In this document: positions 1-12,851 of the stretch, piece by piece
How the letters are laid out: the number at the start of each line of letters is the position of its first letter
How positions within the stretch are numbered: position 1 is the first letter of the stretch
NCBI GenBank assembly: GCA_018907035.1
Contig: JACCIC010000152.1
Span: forward strand, 1,285,501 to 1,349,500
Reading direction: 5' to 3'
Length of the DNA: 64,000 nucleotides
From: Sycobia sp. Sy_11
Taxonomy: Eukaryota; Arthropoda; Insecta; Hymenoptera; Epichrysomallidae
Notes under the pieces: model-generated
Database searches by the model: none
What the model was told of the DNA's origin: nothing
Seen by the model: only the letters and a program-made list of their open reading frames with translations
Program-made: the position numbers and the translations under genes

Positions 1-1332
1 GGGAACCTTACCCTAGACGAATTTATCAGGTATGAAAAAGTAACATCCATTTGTAAAAAAAAAAATAATATTATGAGCACGACGTACGTGTACAAATGCT
101 ATTTTTTTTCATTCTATATAGTAAACAGAGATATTGTACCGATCATGTGACATTTGATAATGCAGGAAAACCTATCTGTCTTTTTCTAACTCTTTGAGTT
201 TTTTATACAGTACATTTAATTTGTACATATAATGTCGTTTTAATCATCAAATCGACGATTTTTCCTTGTTATTAATAGAAATTTTAAAAAATAACACTTA
301 AACGCAAGAGTTTCAAATATTATAGATAAAAAAATTATATAAGCCACGTCCTCGTTACATTTGAACTGTATAGCTTTTACGCATTTCTCGCATGGCTTTC
401 CATACAGCTCGGGTGAAGGCACAGCGCCTCTCATGCCGCTTATCTACACTCCGAACAAAGATAAAAATTTCCGAATTATGCCTTTATCGCGCCAACTAAA
501 TTTTTCATAAAATTAACTTACACCGCCGGCCGAGGTTAAATTCTTTGACAAATCGTCGACGAATAAAAATCATTTTTGTGGAAAACAGTTAACTATCAAT
601 ACTATATGTAACTTTCAATTTGAATTAGAAACTTAAAATGTGCCACCTACGTCGAACCATTTTTATTGATTGAAATAAGAAGACTCGGCCAAGACATAAT
701 AATATTCGCCTCGAGTTTTATGAAACGATTATATGCTGATGGATTTGCCGAGTACATTAAAAATGTTCCCTATGCACGTATTACGTGTGTGTATATGTGC
801 GTGCTTTAATCTTGTACTACAGAGATTTTGTATTAAAGTTGTAAAAGGATTATCCAGCAGGTATTAAACGATGCCAAGAAGATCTTTAGTAATTATATAT
901 CTTCAAATTATGTAATTTCAATAATAAATCTTCAAGAAAATTGATAACGAAAATTTATATGCTCCCTCGGCTTTGAGACGGGATCGGATTGCTTATCTTC
1001 AGCGCGCTTTGTTAATTGTATTGATAGTATTGTGAAAAAGAATTACTACATAGGAAGTGGGAGGATTATTTTTAAAGAATCGTTAAAAATGTTTTTTAAC
1101 TATATATTGTATTTAAAATTATGTCGTGTTTATATAAATATTATAACGTTTAAGAGCAAGACGAATTTCGACATTTTTACTATTATCTAATTAGACATTG
1201 TTTTAATAAATTAAAAAAAAAACTCTTATATGAAAAAAAGTTTTAATATTAAATAAATATGTATTATTATATTTTAATTATTTTTCAAACTAAAACAATG
1301 AAGATAAAAATTTCAGCCATCTCTATCGCGTG

Positions 1333-1370
<38 letters not shown>

Positions 1371-1941
1371 TAGAAGCTATAACCACTTATATGGAAAATT
1401 TTTAACTATATCTTAAATAGTAAAATTAAAATAAACTATATACAGATACTATAACTTTTCACCACTTACATAGGCAATGGCACAGCGCACCACGTGTATT
1501 ATGCAACGTGAGTGTAAAATGCGATCTTACGCCCGCGTGGCCGCATCCTATTAGCTGTGCTTGCGAACCGCGTCGCTCACCGTCGTCTGGGTGTGAATCG
1601 TACGATTATACACGTTGTACGCTCATTTTTTTTTTTTTTTTTTTTTGTTTTGGTGACAACTACAAGCGTAAAGGAGGTAATTTTACACCCTCCGCCGGGC
1701 GTGTGCGCGTTCTACGCCTAGATGGCGTAGCGTCCAATATTTTGGCATTTTCATTTTTATTGGAGTCGAGAATTATCCTTTGATCCTTAAATAGAGGGAT
1801 GCAGGTCGGCGCTCACTATTGAAAAAATATATATTTCAAATAATTCTATCGAGTTCGAAGTGAGTTGAATTCGTTAATTTTCGCGAGATCAATGCTTTAA
1901 ATGATAATTTTGTCTATTTTTCTGCTTCTTTTCTTTTGTTC

Positions 1942-1998
<57 letters not shown>

Positions 1999-2159
1999 TG
2001 TATGTGTGTGTTTCTTTTTAAAAAAAAAACCCCCCACGATTTCTACATAACTAAGCGGAAGAATCAGCACAGCATCAAAATCACTTAAGCGATCTACCGA
2101 TCGGCAAGATTGTATTGGAAAAACACACGCATACACACATATACGTATATAAAAAGGTC

Positions 2160-2420
2160 TCGTGGATCGACGTAATCCGCGCGGGGGCGGCTTCCGTCGC
2201 GCGCGCGCGCGCGCGTCCGTGACTTCCGGCGCGTCGCCTCGTCGCCGGCGGCCCCTGCGCGGACGCGGATCGGCATCGCGCGGCCGGATACGGCAGGAGG
2301 TGCGCGTTCGCGCGATCGATTCCCGCATGCGAATCACGTAGTTCATATGTACCAAATACCAAATGTACGCCGCCGCCGCCGCAGCCGCAGCGCTGTCACC
2401 GTCACCGCGCACCTTTTAGA
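2160..2420. other. CpG-rich island, no gene identified
   Basis: This stretch is sharply richer in GC and CpG than its surroundings and includes a (CG)n run near 2198-2214 and GCC/CGC repeats near 2367-2390. It is flanked on both sides by (TA)n arrays. All frames give arginine/alanine-rich peptides with no recognisable domain. It could be a promoter or a 5' untranslated exon; there is no direct evidence for either. Confidence 0.4.
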
Positions 2421-2444
2421 GCATCACCGAGCCAATGCACGTAC

Positions 2445-2507
<63 letters not shown>

Positions 2508-3349
2508 GCACACACACATATATTCTTTTCAATTTTTTTAGGGTAACATTTGGATTTAAAATTTATATATTAAACTCTTACATTGAGGCTATATATGGAT
2601 TGGACGAAAGAAATCGTATATAAAATATATAGATATAATATTTTCAATTGGATCGAACGTATGACAAATTTCGATTCATAAATAAACTCATAAACATTGT
2701 AGTCAACATATTATGTTTTTATAATTTTTATATTTTATGTTTTCACATGTTTGTAAATTAATAATGAAATATAATTTCTGAATATTTAAATATTCTGTTG
2801 TACTTGCAAACAAATGTATATTATTTTCAAAAGTTCACTTAATACGATAAACAGTATATTAAGGAAGTAACTGTTCCATAACGTCTTTTATAGTTAACTG
2901 AAAGTAACCTTTAATAAATTTACTATATAACTAAAATAATGTATCATAGGGATTTAGAAGTGTAGAAGAAATGTGAATTATAGTAAATGCACAGTTAAAG
3001 AAACATTAATTTAATTCGATATAGCTTTGTAAACAAATAATAATAGATTGGCAAAAAAAGTTATAATAATAAAAAAAATATTTTACAATATTATTAAAAT
3101 CTTTATAGAAGTTTTAGATTTCCGACCCCTATCTATATATGAATAATCTACACTTTCATAATATAAGATGTTTATTGTTATATTTTGATATTTTCTTATA
3201 TATATATATTCATATAAAATGACATAATAATGATCTCATAATTGAAAAATGTGCATCAATCACCCAGACTGTTAAAATCTATAAAATATTCTTATTCCAC
3301 AGATTTAAGAAATTTTTATCAAAAGGAACGAATATACAGATTTATATCA

Positions 3350-3399
<50 letters not shown>

Positions 3400-3466
3400 A
3401 TAGAAAATATTATCTCTACAGGCTTGACATTAATGCCTACAATCAAACGATGATCCATCAGATATC

Positions 3467-3528
<62 letters not shown>

Positions 3529-3965
3529 TTTATAAGGATTAGAGATTTAATAAAAAGAGCTTATTCTTGAATTGTGTACATATTTATCAATTACTCTTTG
3601 TCTTTTAGTTATTCTATATTAAACTAAAATTCATGGTCACTTGAAAAGAAATTAATTTTTCATTTTTCTTCTTTCTTTAATAATGATACAGAAACTTGCG
3701 AAGAAATGAAAAAAAAATCTAATTAAAATAATTTCATAAAACGTATTAATTTGAAAGACAATAAAGTCTATTGGACCAAAAAATATCTGATTAACACTTT
3801 TACCGTGTCCTCGATATAGTTTTATCATCCACTTGCAAATGGTATTTAAGCGTGATCCTCTCAATAGTCGCATATATTATGCACTTGGCGCGAAATACAT
3901 TATCTACAATTAACAACCAACGATATTTATGTCTATTGATGAACAGCGGACCGCAGTCGCTCTTA

Positions 3966-4037
<72 letters not shown>

Positions 4038-4084
4038 ATACACACACATGCAGACACACACACACACACACACACACACCTTAT

Positions 4085-4241
4085 GCACGTACAAGGGAGT
4101 GAGAAATTATTAAAGCGTCGGCAAGAGGGGGAGTGGAGGGGATCGAAAACACCGGCAGCGGTGTGTATATACAGCGGCGTTAATACATCGCGCTTGGAGG
4201 GGAGGTGAGCCGGCTTTTCATCCCCACCCGTTCCGCGGCGC

Positions 4242-4292
<51 letters not shown>

Positions 4293-4560
4293 GCGTCGTC
4301 GTCGACGGTCCCAGCGAGCTCTTCGTCGGTCGCGCGGCGGGGGCCAGTCGCTGGCTCGACGCCTCGGCGGCCGCGTCACGGCAACGACGGGACGGCCCGC
4401 GGCCCCGTCGTCGCGGCCGCCGCCTGCGCCGCGCAGTTTCACGTGGGCGCGGGGAGTCGCGGGCGAGGACGCGGCGGGGGGGGGGACGGACTTTTGGTTA
4501 TCGGGCCGTTTCTCATACTCGCGCAAACACAATGCGTATATAGAGAAAAGTGATATCTCG
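4085..4560. other. CpG-rich island with (GTC)n run
   Basis: About 480 bp of GC-rich DNA contain a (GTC)n run at about 4256-4289 and many CG dinucleotides between two TA arrays. One plus frame is open for 112 codons, but it is a polyvaline/arginine translation of the repeat and the opposite strand is equally open. I read it as a possible promoter or 5' exon rather than a coding exon. Confidence 0.4.
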
Positions 4561-4629
4561 AGGCGTACGTTATTTATCTGCTGGTGATCGTCAAACGTAT
4601 TGTAATCTTCGGCGGATCTGCGAGCTTCT

Positions 4630-4685
<56 letters not shown>

Positions 4686-5544
4686 TTCTTCGTAATAATT
4701 TTTTCTTTTTATAATTTTATGTATATTTATATAATATATATTATAATTTTAGGAAACGAGGAGACCTTATGTTTTTCACCGCGTATTCTTTTGACGAAGT
4801 CAAGGAATAAGCTTGTTTGTTCCACTTTACATATATATTTGTATAAAAAATATTTAACGCTCGCAATTTTCTTGGAATAAGCCGAAAATCGTTTCCATAT
4901 AAATATTTATAAATAAATTTCGCGTTATTTAAAAATTCTTCCGATTAATATCTAGATAACAAATCGAAAATTCGTATATAAATTTTTTTTAAAAAATCGA
5001 CATTATTTTCTAGAAATAAATTAAAGATTTTTTAATTAAAAATTTTTATTATAAACATAATAATTAAAAAAAGATTATTTATTTGTTGGATATTAATAAA
5101 GTCGTTCGTAGGATTGAGTCAGTTGTTGAAATTCCTATGGAAGCGTGGTTTTAAACAATAAACTTATCGTGGAAATAGAGTTTTTTTTTTTAAGATCTAC
5201 AGAAGTTCGATTTTATGTGATATTCGCGTCTTATTTAGTATATTACTTTACGTTTAAATATAACGATTCGTACACGATAAGTTTTGATATCTCGAAATGA
5301 TATGTGGATTTGCTACGTATGTTAACAGATTATAAAAAAACTTTAAGTAAAAAAGAATAATCATTTAATATCAACAATTAGTCGGAATAAAGTAAATGTA
5401 AATTAATAATATCAGTATTAACAGAAGTGTTTGCTGTATAGTCGCGGTGTATCGAGGTTTCATGGTTTTGATAATATATTTCTGATTTGATTAATTTTTT
5501 AAATAAAATTTAATACGTTAACGCTAAATATATTAATGTGAACA

Positions 5545-5700
5545 ATATAAAAGTCATTATGGAAAAATGTAAAAAAAATTTTTTATATTATGTAAATATA
5601 TATTCAAAATAAACATTAATTGTTAGATTAAGTTCGTAGGAGATATGTAATTACATAAAATAAAAAATTTTTTTACATATTTCCATAACGACTTTTATAT
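5545..5700. repeat. MITE-like inverted repeat, ~50-bp arms
   Basis: The left arm at 5545-5595 and the right arm at 5651-5700 are near-perfect reverse complements around a 55-bp spacer. Both carry a TGG-AAA-TGT core followed by A and T runs. No open frame lies inside. The length and shape fit a short non-autonomous DNA transposon or a foldback element. I did not find a convincing target-site duplication. Confidence 0.7.
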
Positions 5701-6322
5701 GTACGAGCATTCCATACATTTCATTTTAATAAATGCATTAATTTCATAAGGAATAAATTATTATTAATATTTTCTGTTTATTTGCTCGTCTATTAAAAAA
5801 ATATGTATCCAAATAACACGAATGATTCGGTAAAAAAACTGAAAAAGAAAATTAGACAATTTAAATGAACAATTAGTTCTCACATTCGAATGAATCGATT
5901 TAATTGAATTAAAAATTATTATAACGTTTAATAAAGCGTTTGATTGAAATTAATCAAAATGTTTACCTGTATTTAAATCAAAGAATAACACGTTTTTACA
6001 TCAACTAATAATCGTCCCACTGTTATCGACAACGAATTTTTCTTTAAATTCACCAAATTTTTTCCGCCCCGTAAAATCAGAATATAGAAAAATAGTAGAA
6101 TATTCTTGCATAACTATGTAACGAGTAATTTTCATATATTGGCCAATCTTGCAACATAGTTTGAAATAAAAGATATCGGTAAAGATACAGTATAATAATA
6201 TATATAATATATTAAGAACGACACAAAAAAATTTGAATAACGCTATTTTCCTTCTTCTCTTTCTTTTTTTTCTTCTCTTATTTCAGCTTTTGACGAACAA
6301 TAAAGATTTCAATAAGAAAAGC

Positions 6323-6381
<59 letters not shown>

Positions 6382-6460
6382 CGCATACAAAAGGAAGAGA
6401 AACCCGTGCGCGTCAAAGCGAGCGAGAGACGAACAACGTTAAACAACACGCGCAGCAGTG

Positions 6461-6519
<59 letters not shown>

Positions 6520-6688
6520 AATAGCGGGCCCATCGTCGTTTGGTGACAATGATAAAAAAAATTCGATCGATTTATCAAAGGCGTGGGATTTCTCCCCTCT
6601 CCGCTCCTTGATTCAACTCCGATAGTGTCGTCCGATAACGGCGCGACGACAGTTGCGGTACTACCTGCCTGTTCGCCAGAAGAGTTGC

Positions 6689-6741
<53 letters not shown>

Positions 6742-7014
6742 GAGTGTCAAGTGAAAAAAGTGCAATTATCGTACATCGGGAATTAAATATTACTTTGCGG
6801 AAAATGGAAAATTTATATATATATATAAAATATGGAACTATATATATATACGTCAGGCAGCCTCGCACATGCATATAATCATTATATATGAGCGCACAGG
6901 AGGCAAGATGTCGGCATAGCTGATGTTTATGAAAATTCGGCTGTGTCACATCCAGCCAGCCGAACGCTCAAAATGTATCATCGGCACTGTGGACGTGGAT
7001 CGAAATTTACATAA

Positions 7015-7063
<49 letters not shown>

Positions 7064-7183
7064 GTAACAACGTTATCATTCTATAGTATGTGATGAATAT
7101 TATATACCAAAAATAATAAGTAAACTGACTAGAACATTGTTCATAGTATTTTTTTTCTAATACGATTTCATTCGCTATGATCG

Positions 7184-7241
<58 letters not shown>

Positions 7242-7386
7242 TTTTTTTCATTTCTAAATAAGTCATCCATGCATATGGATTATATAATATATTGCAATCA
7301 TATATTTTTAATATTTTTGTACGATTGATAGATATAGAGATTGAAATATACAAGTAGAAGAATTGATCTAGTATTTGTATAATGTA

Positions 7387-7445
<59 letters not shown>

Positions 7446-7857
7446 TACATGCATTAATAACAATTATGGTGTAAGAATTTAAGAGTTTCAACAAATGTAC
7501 ATTACTTTTTATTGTTTAAATTTTGCACTTTCATAAAGTTTTACAAAAACATATTAGTGTAAACGAGCTCTTCCTTAAATATCTAATTAGTTTACAACTA
7601 TAATTAAATTCAATATAGAGCTTATTGTTTAAAATAAGATTACCAAATATACTACAATAAAATACTGTAGTACATTATGCAATCTATAAGAGTATTATAA
7701 TTGCTCCCTCAAAGTATCACGAAAAATAAATATTTAAGAAATGGGCAACTATTTCTATTTCTGAATGGAGAAAAAAATTTTTGTTCTAAAGGCAAAAAAA
7801 ACTGAATTATTTAAAATATACTCATTTAGTTGTCGGTTTAAATGAAATTATTTATAT

Positions 7858-7895
<38 letters not shown>

Positions 7896-7920
7896 ACGAA
7901 TATTGTTATATATTATATAT

Positions 7921-8240
7921 ATTTTAAAAATTAAATATTGTACTTATGTCGAATGTTCTGAAAAAAATTAATAAATATTTTTATCGGTCTTACATCTTTA
8001 TATTATAATTATATTATACTAATATAATGACAGCCAAACTGTCCTTGTTTATAATCACCACCTAAGAATTTTTATTGTTTTTAATTTTTAATCTATAATT
8101 TTATTTTATTTTTAGTTGTAAGTTCAATTTCAGATTGTACGGGGTGGATAGAAACAATAACAGTCTAATTTATTATATGAATATAATATATTATAGTATA
8201 AAAATTGTAAGACCGATAAAAAAATTTCTTAATTTAATTT
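7921..8240 (-). mobile_element. Short inverted-ended element, copy 2
   Basis: The ends are imperfect inverted repeats of each other: the TTTTTATCGGTCTTAC block near 7977 is matched by its complement near 8206-8222. They also match the ends of the longer copy at 62,859-63,352. The outer part at 7921-7966 (including GTACTTATGTCGA) matches the outer right end of that copy, so this copy is in the opposite orientation. A 10-bp direct repeat, TATTATATAT, flanks it at 7911-7920 and 8241-8250. That word is AT-rich, so it is weak evidence by itself. No coding sequence is present. Confidence 0.7.
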
Positions 8241-8829
8241 TATTATATATTTATTCATCGATATAAAACTGCAGAATAGTTTTGCGATTTTAACTGTAGG
8301 ACAGTAGGGACTTTATAAAGGATTATCCAAATGATCTAAACTTTAGTAATTTGAAATTTCATAGGAAATAAAATTGTACAGATTTTGTCTATACTGTATT
8401 ATTGTGTATTGATACTTAGTCAATATGTTTTTGTTGTAATGTTATAAAAAATCTTAATCTACGTAATAATTATAAGAGTAAATATTATTATTTTAATTCT
8501 AAATTAACATATTAAAGAATTACAAAGATTGTTTGAAATTTGATTGAATTTAGATTGATTTTAGAATTGTTCTCTAATGTAATTATAATCAATATCATCA
8601 ATGTATGTGATGATCTTAAAATCTAGAAAATTAAATGATATTGTGTGGCGAAGTCATGAGAGGACGAGGAGATATTTACAATGTGTGGGGGGGGGGGTGA
8701 AGACATGTACAGCTTAGCGAATACCAAATTAAGAATAAATATTTGAAAAATCAATTTATTTATATATAATATATATGTTTTTCATTGAAAATTATATATA
8801 CCTAGATATATGTATGTATGTATGTATGA

Positions 8830-8881
<52 letters not shown>

Positions 8882-9009
8882 GTATGAATTTTATTAAAGC
8901 TGCGAAATTTTGTCGACGTAAAATTTCTTAAAGCAATTCAATGACAAATGCATCGTTCTCCACTGTGTTTAATTGTTAAACTAATCTATCATATATATAT
9001 ATATATATA

Positions 9010-9300
9010 AATTTAGCCAAATCCCAGTGAAATTTTTTTCTCCGCCTCCCCCCCCCCCCCACACGACCCTCCTGAACTCTTCTCAGAAACCACGGTCAGG
9101 CCGTATTTTAAATCCGGCCACGTATAATGTAACCGCGTCGCCCCCCTCCCCGCCCTGCCGACGGCGCGAGCGGCGCGCCCGCAACGATCGAACGCACCGC
9201 GGGACGGGCCTCTCCTATAACCCCGGGTTAAAGGAGGCGCCCCGATGCCCATTTCAATCCGGCGCGCGCGCACGCTCGCAGGAGTTAAGTGTTTTATTGT
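9010..9300. other. CpG-rich island, no gene identified
   Basis: This GC- and CpG-rich stretch has C runs near 9050 and CGCG words near 9265. Both strands are open over most of it, which is typical of stop-poor GC-rich DNA. No domain is recognisable in either reading. It may be a promoter or an untranslated exon. Confidence 0.35.
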
Positions 9301-9412
9301 TTATACACCCTATGGCGAGAGCTGTTATAAAAATCTAACATTTCTATTCAGGAGGCTTCGCGCGGGTCGTCACGCGTATTTATGTATATACGCGTGAGTG
9401 TCTATACATGCA

Positions 9413-9497
<85 letters not shown>

Positions 9498-9767
9498 CTT
9501 AGGCATTTGTAGAAGGATTATTATTAATGCTTGAAAAATCCATATTGACTTGTTGATAAACTTATTTATCTTATTATTATATATATCATTGGATCATAAT
9601 ACATTTATAATCGAAATAATTACTTCGCATGTATTTTTTTTTAATTTATTTATTATTTATTTATTATTATGAATTTTTTCAACTCTATACATATTATCAT
9701 GAATGTTTATTTTTACAAAATATAGAAAAAATTACAACATTCATTTATATTACACTTTTTTTCTTAT

Positions 9768-9818
<51 letters not shown>

Positions 9819-10157
9819 AATAATAATTTATATGTGTGTACTAATATTGACACACGAGTATGCGACAGAAGAAAAAAATCAAATGAAGAGAAAAACAAGT
9901 GGAACAGATATAAATGATTTTTTTTTTTAAATTTCGCGGAATTGCGAGACATACACCTCCGCGCGCGCCAAAACACAGGCGAGTGTAACTTGGATGCTCC
10001 GCATATACATACGCGCGCGCGTTCACATGTATATATAGACACCCGCGCATCATCATCGGGTCTAAAATAATGCGATAAGTGCGGGCGCGAGTGGAAAGAG
10101 GGTGGTATGAGGGTGGAGACGGGTGTTAGGAGTATGTTACCATATAATATTATCCAT

Positions 10158-10204
<47 letters not shown>

Positions 10205-10379
10205 CATACATATATGGGAAGGGAGAGAAAGAAAAAGAGGCATATACAGAAGAATGCATCGCGAATAGTGCGAGAGAGCTATAAAATCGGTTGACAACAG
10301 AGCGCTAGTACGCGGTATATATATATATATACCTTTATAGTATATGTAAGAGATACCCGAAAGTTATCCTCTTTAATTT

Positions 10380-10810
10380 GAACCCGCGTTGCGTGAGATC
10401 GCGACGCGTGCGCACGCACGATATGACCCCGCAAATTGCACGCACGCACGTACACACATACGCGCGTGCACACACACATGGGTGTGCAAACCTTATGCGC
10501 GTGTACATATAAATACACGTGTACGTCTCCACTCGTATATGGCGACTGCCGTGGAACGGGGGGGGGGATGGCCGCGCGCGCGTGAATGGTTTTTGAATAT
10601 TCCGGATGTGACGTCGACGCGTCAAGACCTCTCTGCCCCTCTGCCTCTCCTTCTATACATACATTTTTCTTCGTCTTTTTACCTTATTGCCGCCGCTTCT
10701 TACCTCTCCTTCTACTCCTCCATTTTACTTCCCCGCCGACTCCCTTTACATTACATTCGCGCTCATACTTTGTATTTTTCTCTCGATTCTCTTGCGTGCG
10801 CGGCCCCCTA
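10380..10810. other. CpG-rich island with pyrimidine-rich tail
   Basis: CpG-rich DNA at about 10,380-10,620 is followed by a pyrimidine-rich stretch to about 10,800. Several overlapping frames on both strands are open but carry no domain. It could mark a promoter. Confidence 0.35.
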
Positions 10811-10823
10811 ACTGAAGAATCTA

Positions 10824-10884
<61 letters not shown>

Positions 10885-10998
10885 CGTTCGTAATTCGTCT
10901 CGCATACGAAAAATTCAAGCGCCACCGTATGTATTAGAGTAGTGTAGCATCAGTTCATGTATGCATGCCTAGGTACATATATACACTCACTATATATA

Positions 10999-11138
<140 letters not shown>

Positions 11139-12781
11139 TCACACACACGCGCGCAAGGTGCCTGACAAAGCTTCGTTCCACCTGCATATATCTACTGAAT
11201 TCTTCTATAAGGCCTGGGGCGCGGTTTTTTTAACTGTGTCGGGGAACACTTGCACGACACCGATATGGAAATGGGACAAACAATCGGATGACTATGTATA
11301 ATCGAGCATAACGTTGTATGTCTACGGAATTCTTGTCGGGTTTATTATAAAAATTACAATATATTGAAATTCTTTTGAATGCTTCCTTTTATACGTGTTT
11401 CAATGGTAAGTTTTTCTATACACATTTAATTTATCGTCGGTCTTTAAGTTTTTCATAAGGTTGCGAAGCAACGTGAAGTCGAGCGAGAAAGTTCATTAAC
11501 CTTGGGATTATCGGCAAAGGTATACACTTTTGCGCATGAAAATGGGGACGGTTTCGGTCGCGCATCATTTTCATTGAAAACAGTACTCTTTTTGGTAAAA
11601 ATCTTTATATTCTAGAAGGTCAAGGTCGAGATAGGGGAAATTCTGCAATATATAGGGAGACAAAGCAATGTTAACAGGACGGATCTTGGGAACGAAAATA
11701 AGGCCGCGTTCAAGTGAGACAGTCCTTCTGTTCTGACCCTCGAAATTCTGTAGCGTCCGTCGCAGCCGCTTCCCTCGTCCCGTCCAATAATAAAATGCCC
11801 ACGTCGATTGAAAAAATAACGTCGGTTAAATCGTGTATAATTATATTTAATAAGAAGGATTTTTTTATTTTTATTTTTTTTTTTTTTTATACACTCCTAA
11901 CGAGGATCTAGTTGAGAACGCGAATTACATTACAATAGTTTGTGAATCAGTCGATCGAGATACCGAAACTATACGGAAATTCAGATAGATGGGTCAAATA
12001 GTTCGGGAAATCATCGAGATATTGATAAAGCGCAAAAAAAAAATAGGTAAAAATGCTTCTTTACCTGTTTCGTCCCATTAGGGGTGGTTAATTAATGCGA
12101 TATTTTGCACGTCAACATTTTCCATACAAAATTACATATGTTCAAATACATTAAAAATCCTTTATCGTTGAATATCGATCCTTCGATGGAACATTCGTTT
12201 TGGCAATTTTACGAAAAATTCTATTTTATGCCACGATACGCGTTTCTGCCACGAGCGGACATTCGCGCATTCGTGTCATCATTAATATAATCCATTACCG
12301 ATAATTATCCACGCAACGTTTACGATCATCTATCATCAAATTCCCTTAGGATTTCTCATTGCATTCCCTAGAAAAATATGTATCTCGAAAATAAAGTTTT
12401 TTTTTTTTTACGAAAGCCTATATACTTTACCTGCTTTATGAAAAAATAAAAATTGCAGAAAATTCGAATTTTAATGCGACAGTTGTTGTTAAAAATATTC
12501 ATTTTCCAGATGTCCAGGAAGGATGAGATATTTTGACAGCTCCTAGCCGACACTGACTTCGACAATCAAATTTTGACAATTCGCTCATCAATCTAACGTA
12601 ATCAGGACGAGCTTCGCCGTTTCGCCACGTGAATTTGTTTGTTTGTTTTTTGTTTTTTTTTTTTTTTTATCCGAAATTGTCGAAACGTTGTACAGTCGAC
12701 AATGACGACGTGCATTAGAACCAGTAGATTTTAACGAAGCCAGAATAATCAGCGCCTATAGATGTTCCGTTAATATAATTA

Positions 12782-12787
12782 TTTATT
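12782..12787 (-). terminator. Poly(A) signal for the serine protease homologue
   Basis: An AATAAA hexamer reads on the minus strand about 65 nt beyond the stop codon of the gene that ends at 12,852. It is the nearest canonical signal. Confidence 0.6.
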
Positions 12788-12851
12788 GCTTGCACGGCGA
12801 TGCGACGGTTACAGTCTCGGTTTTCATCAAAATAATATAACAATGTGAATT

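Larger units (their letters stand above)
1334..10883. repeat. Cluster of (TA)n microsatellite arrays
   Basis: Uninterrupted or nearly uninterrupted TA runs lie at about 1334-1367, 1945-1995, 2447-2504, 3351-3398, 3469-3525, 3970-4033, 4632-4683, 6326-6379, 6463-6516, 6691-6740, 7019-7060, 7189-7239, 7399-7443, 7860-7892, 8833-8879, 9450-9494, 9774-9807, 10161-10198 and 10826-10883. Most fall in a narrow size range of 33-64 bp. Several are preceded by CATA or TATG repeats (8813-8830, 9410-9448), which suggests growth from compound repeats. Confidence 0.95.

Noticed and set aside
4205..4543. 112-codon polyvaline/arginine frame
   Set aside because: It arises from the (GTC)n repeat and stop-poor GC-rich DNA. 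The opposite strand is open as well, and no domain or splice partner is evident.
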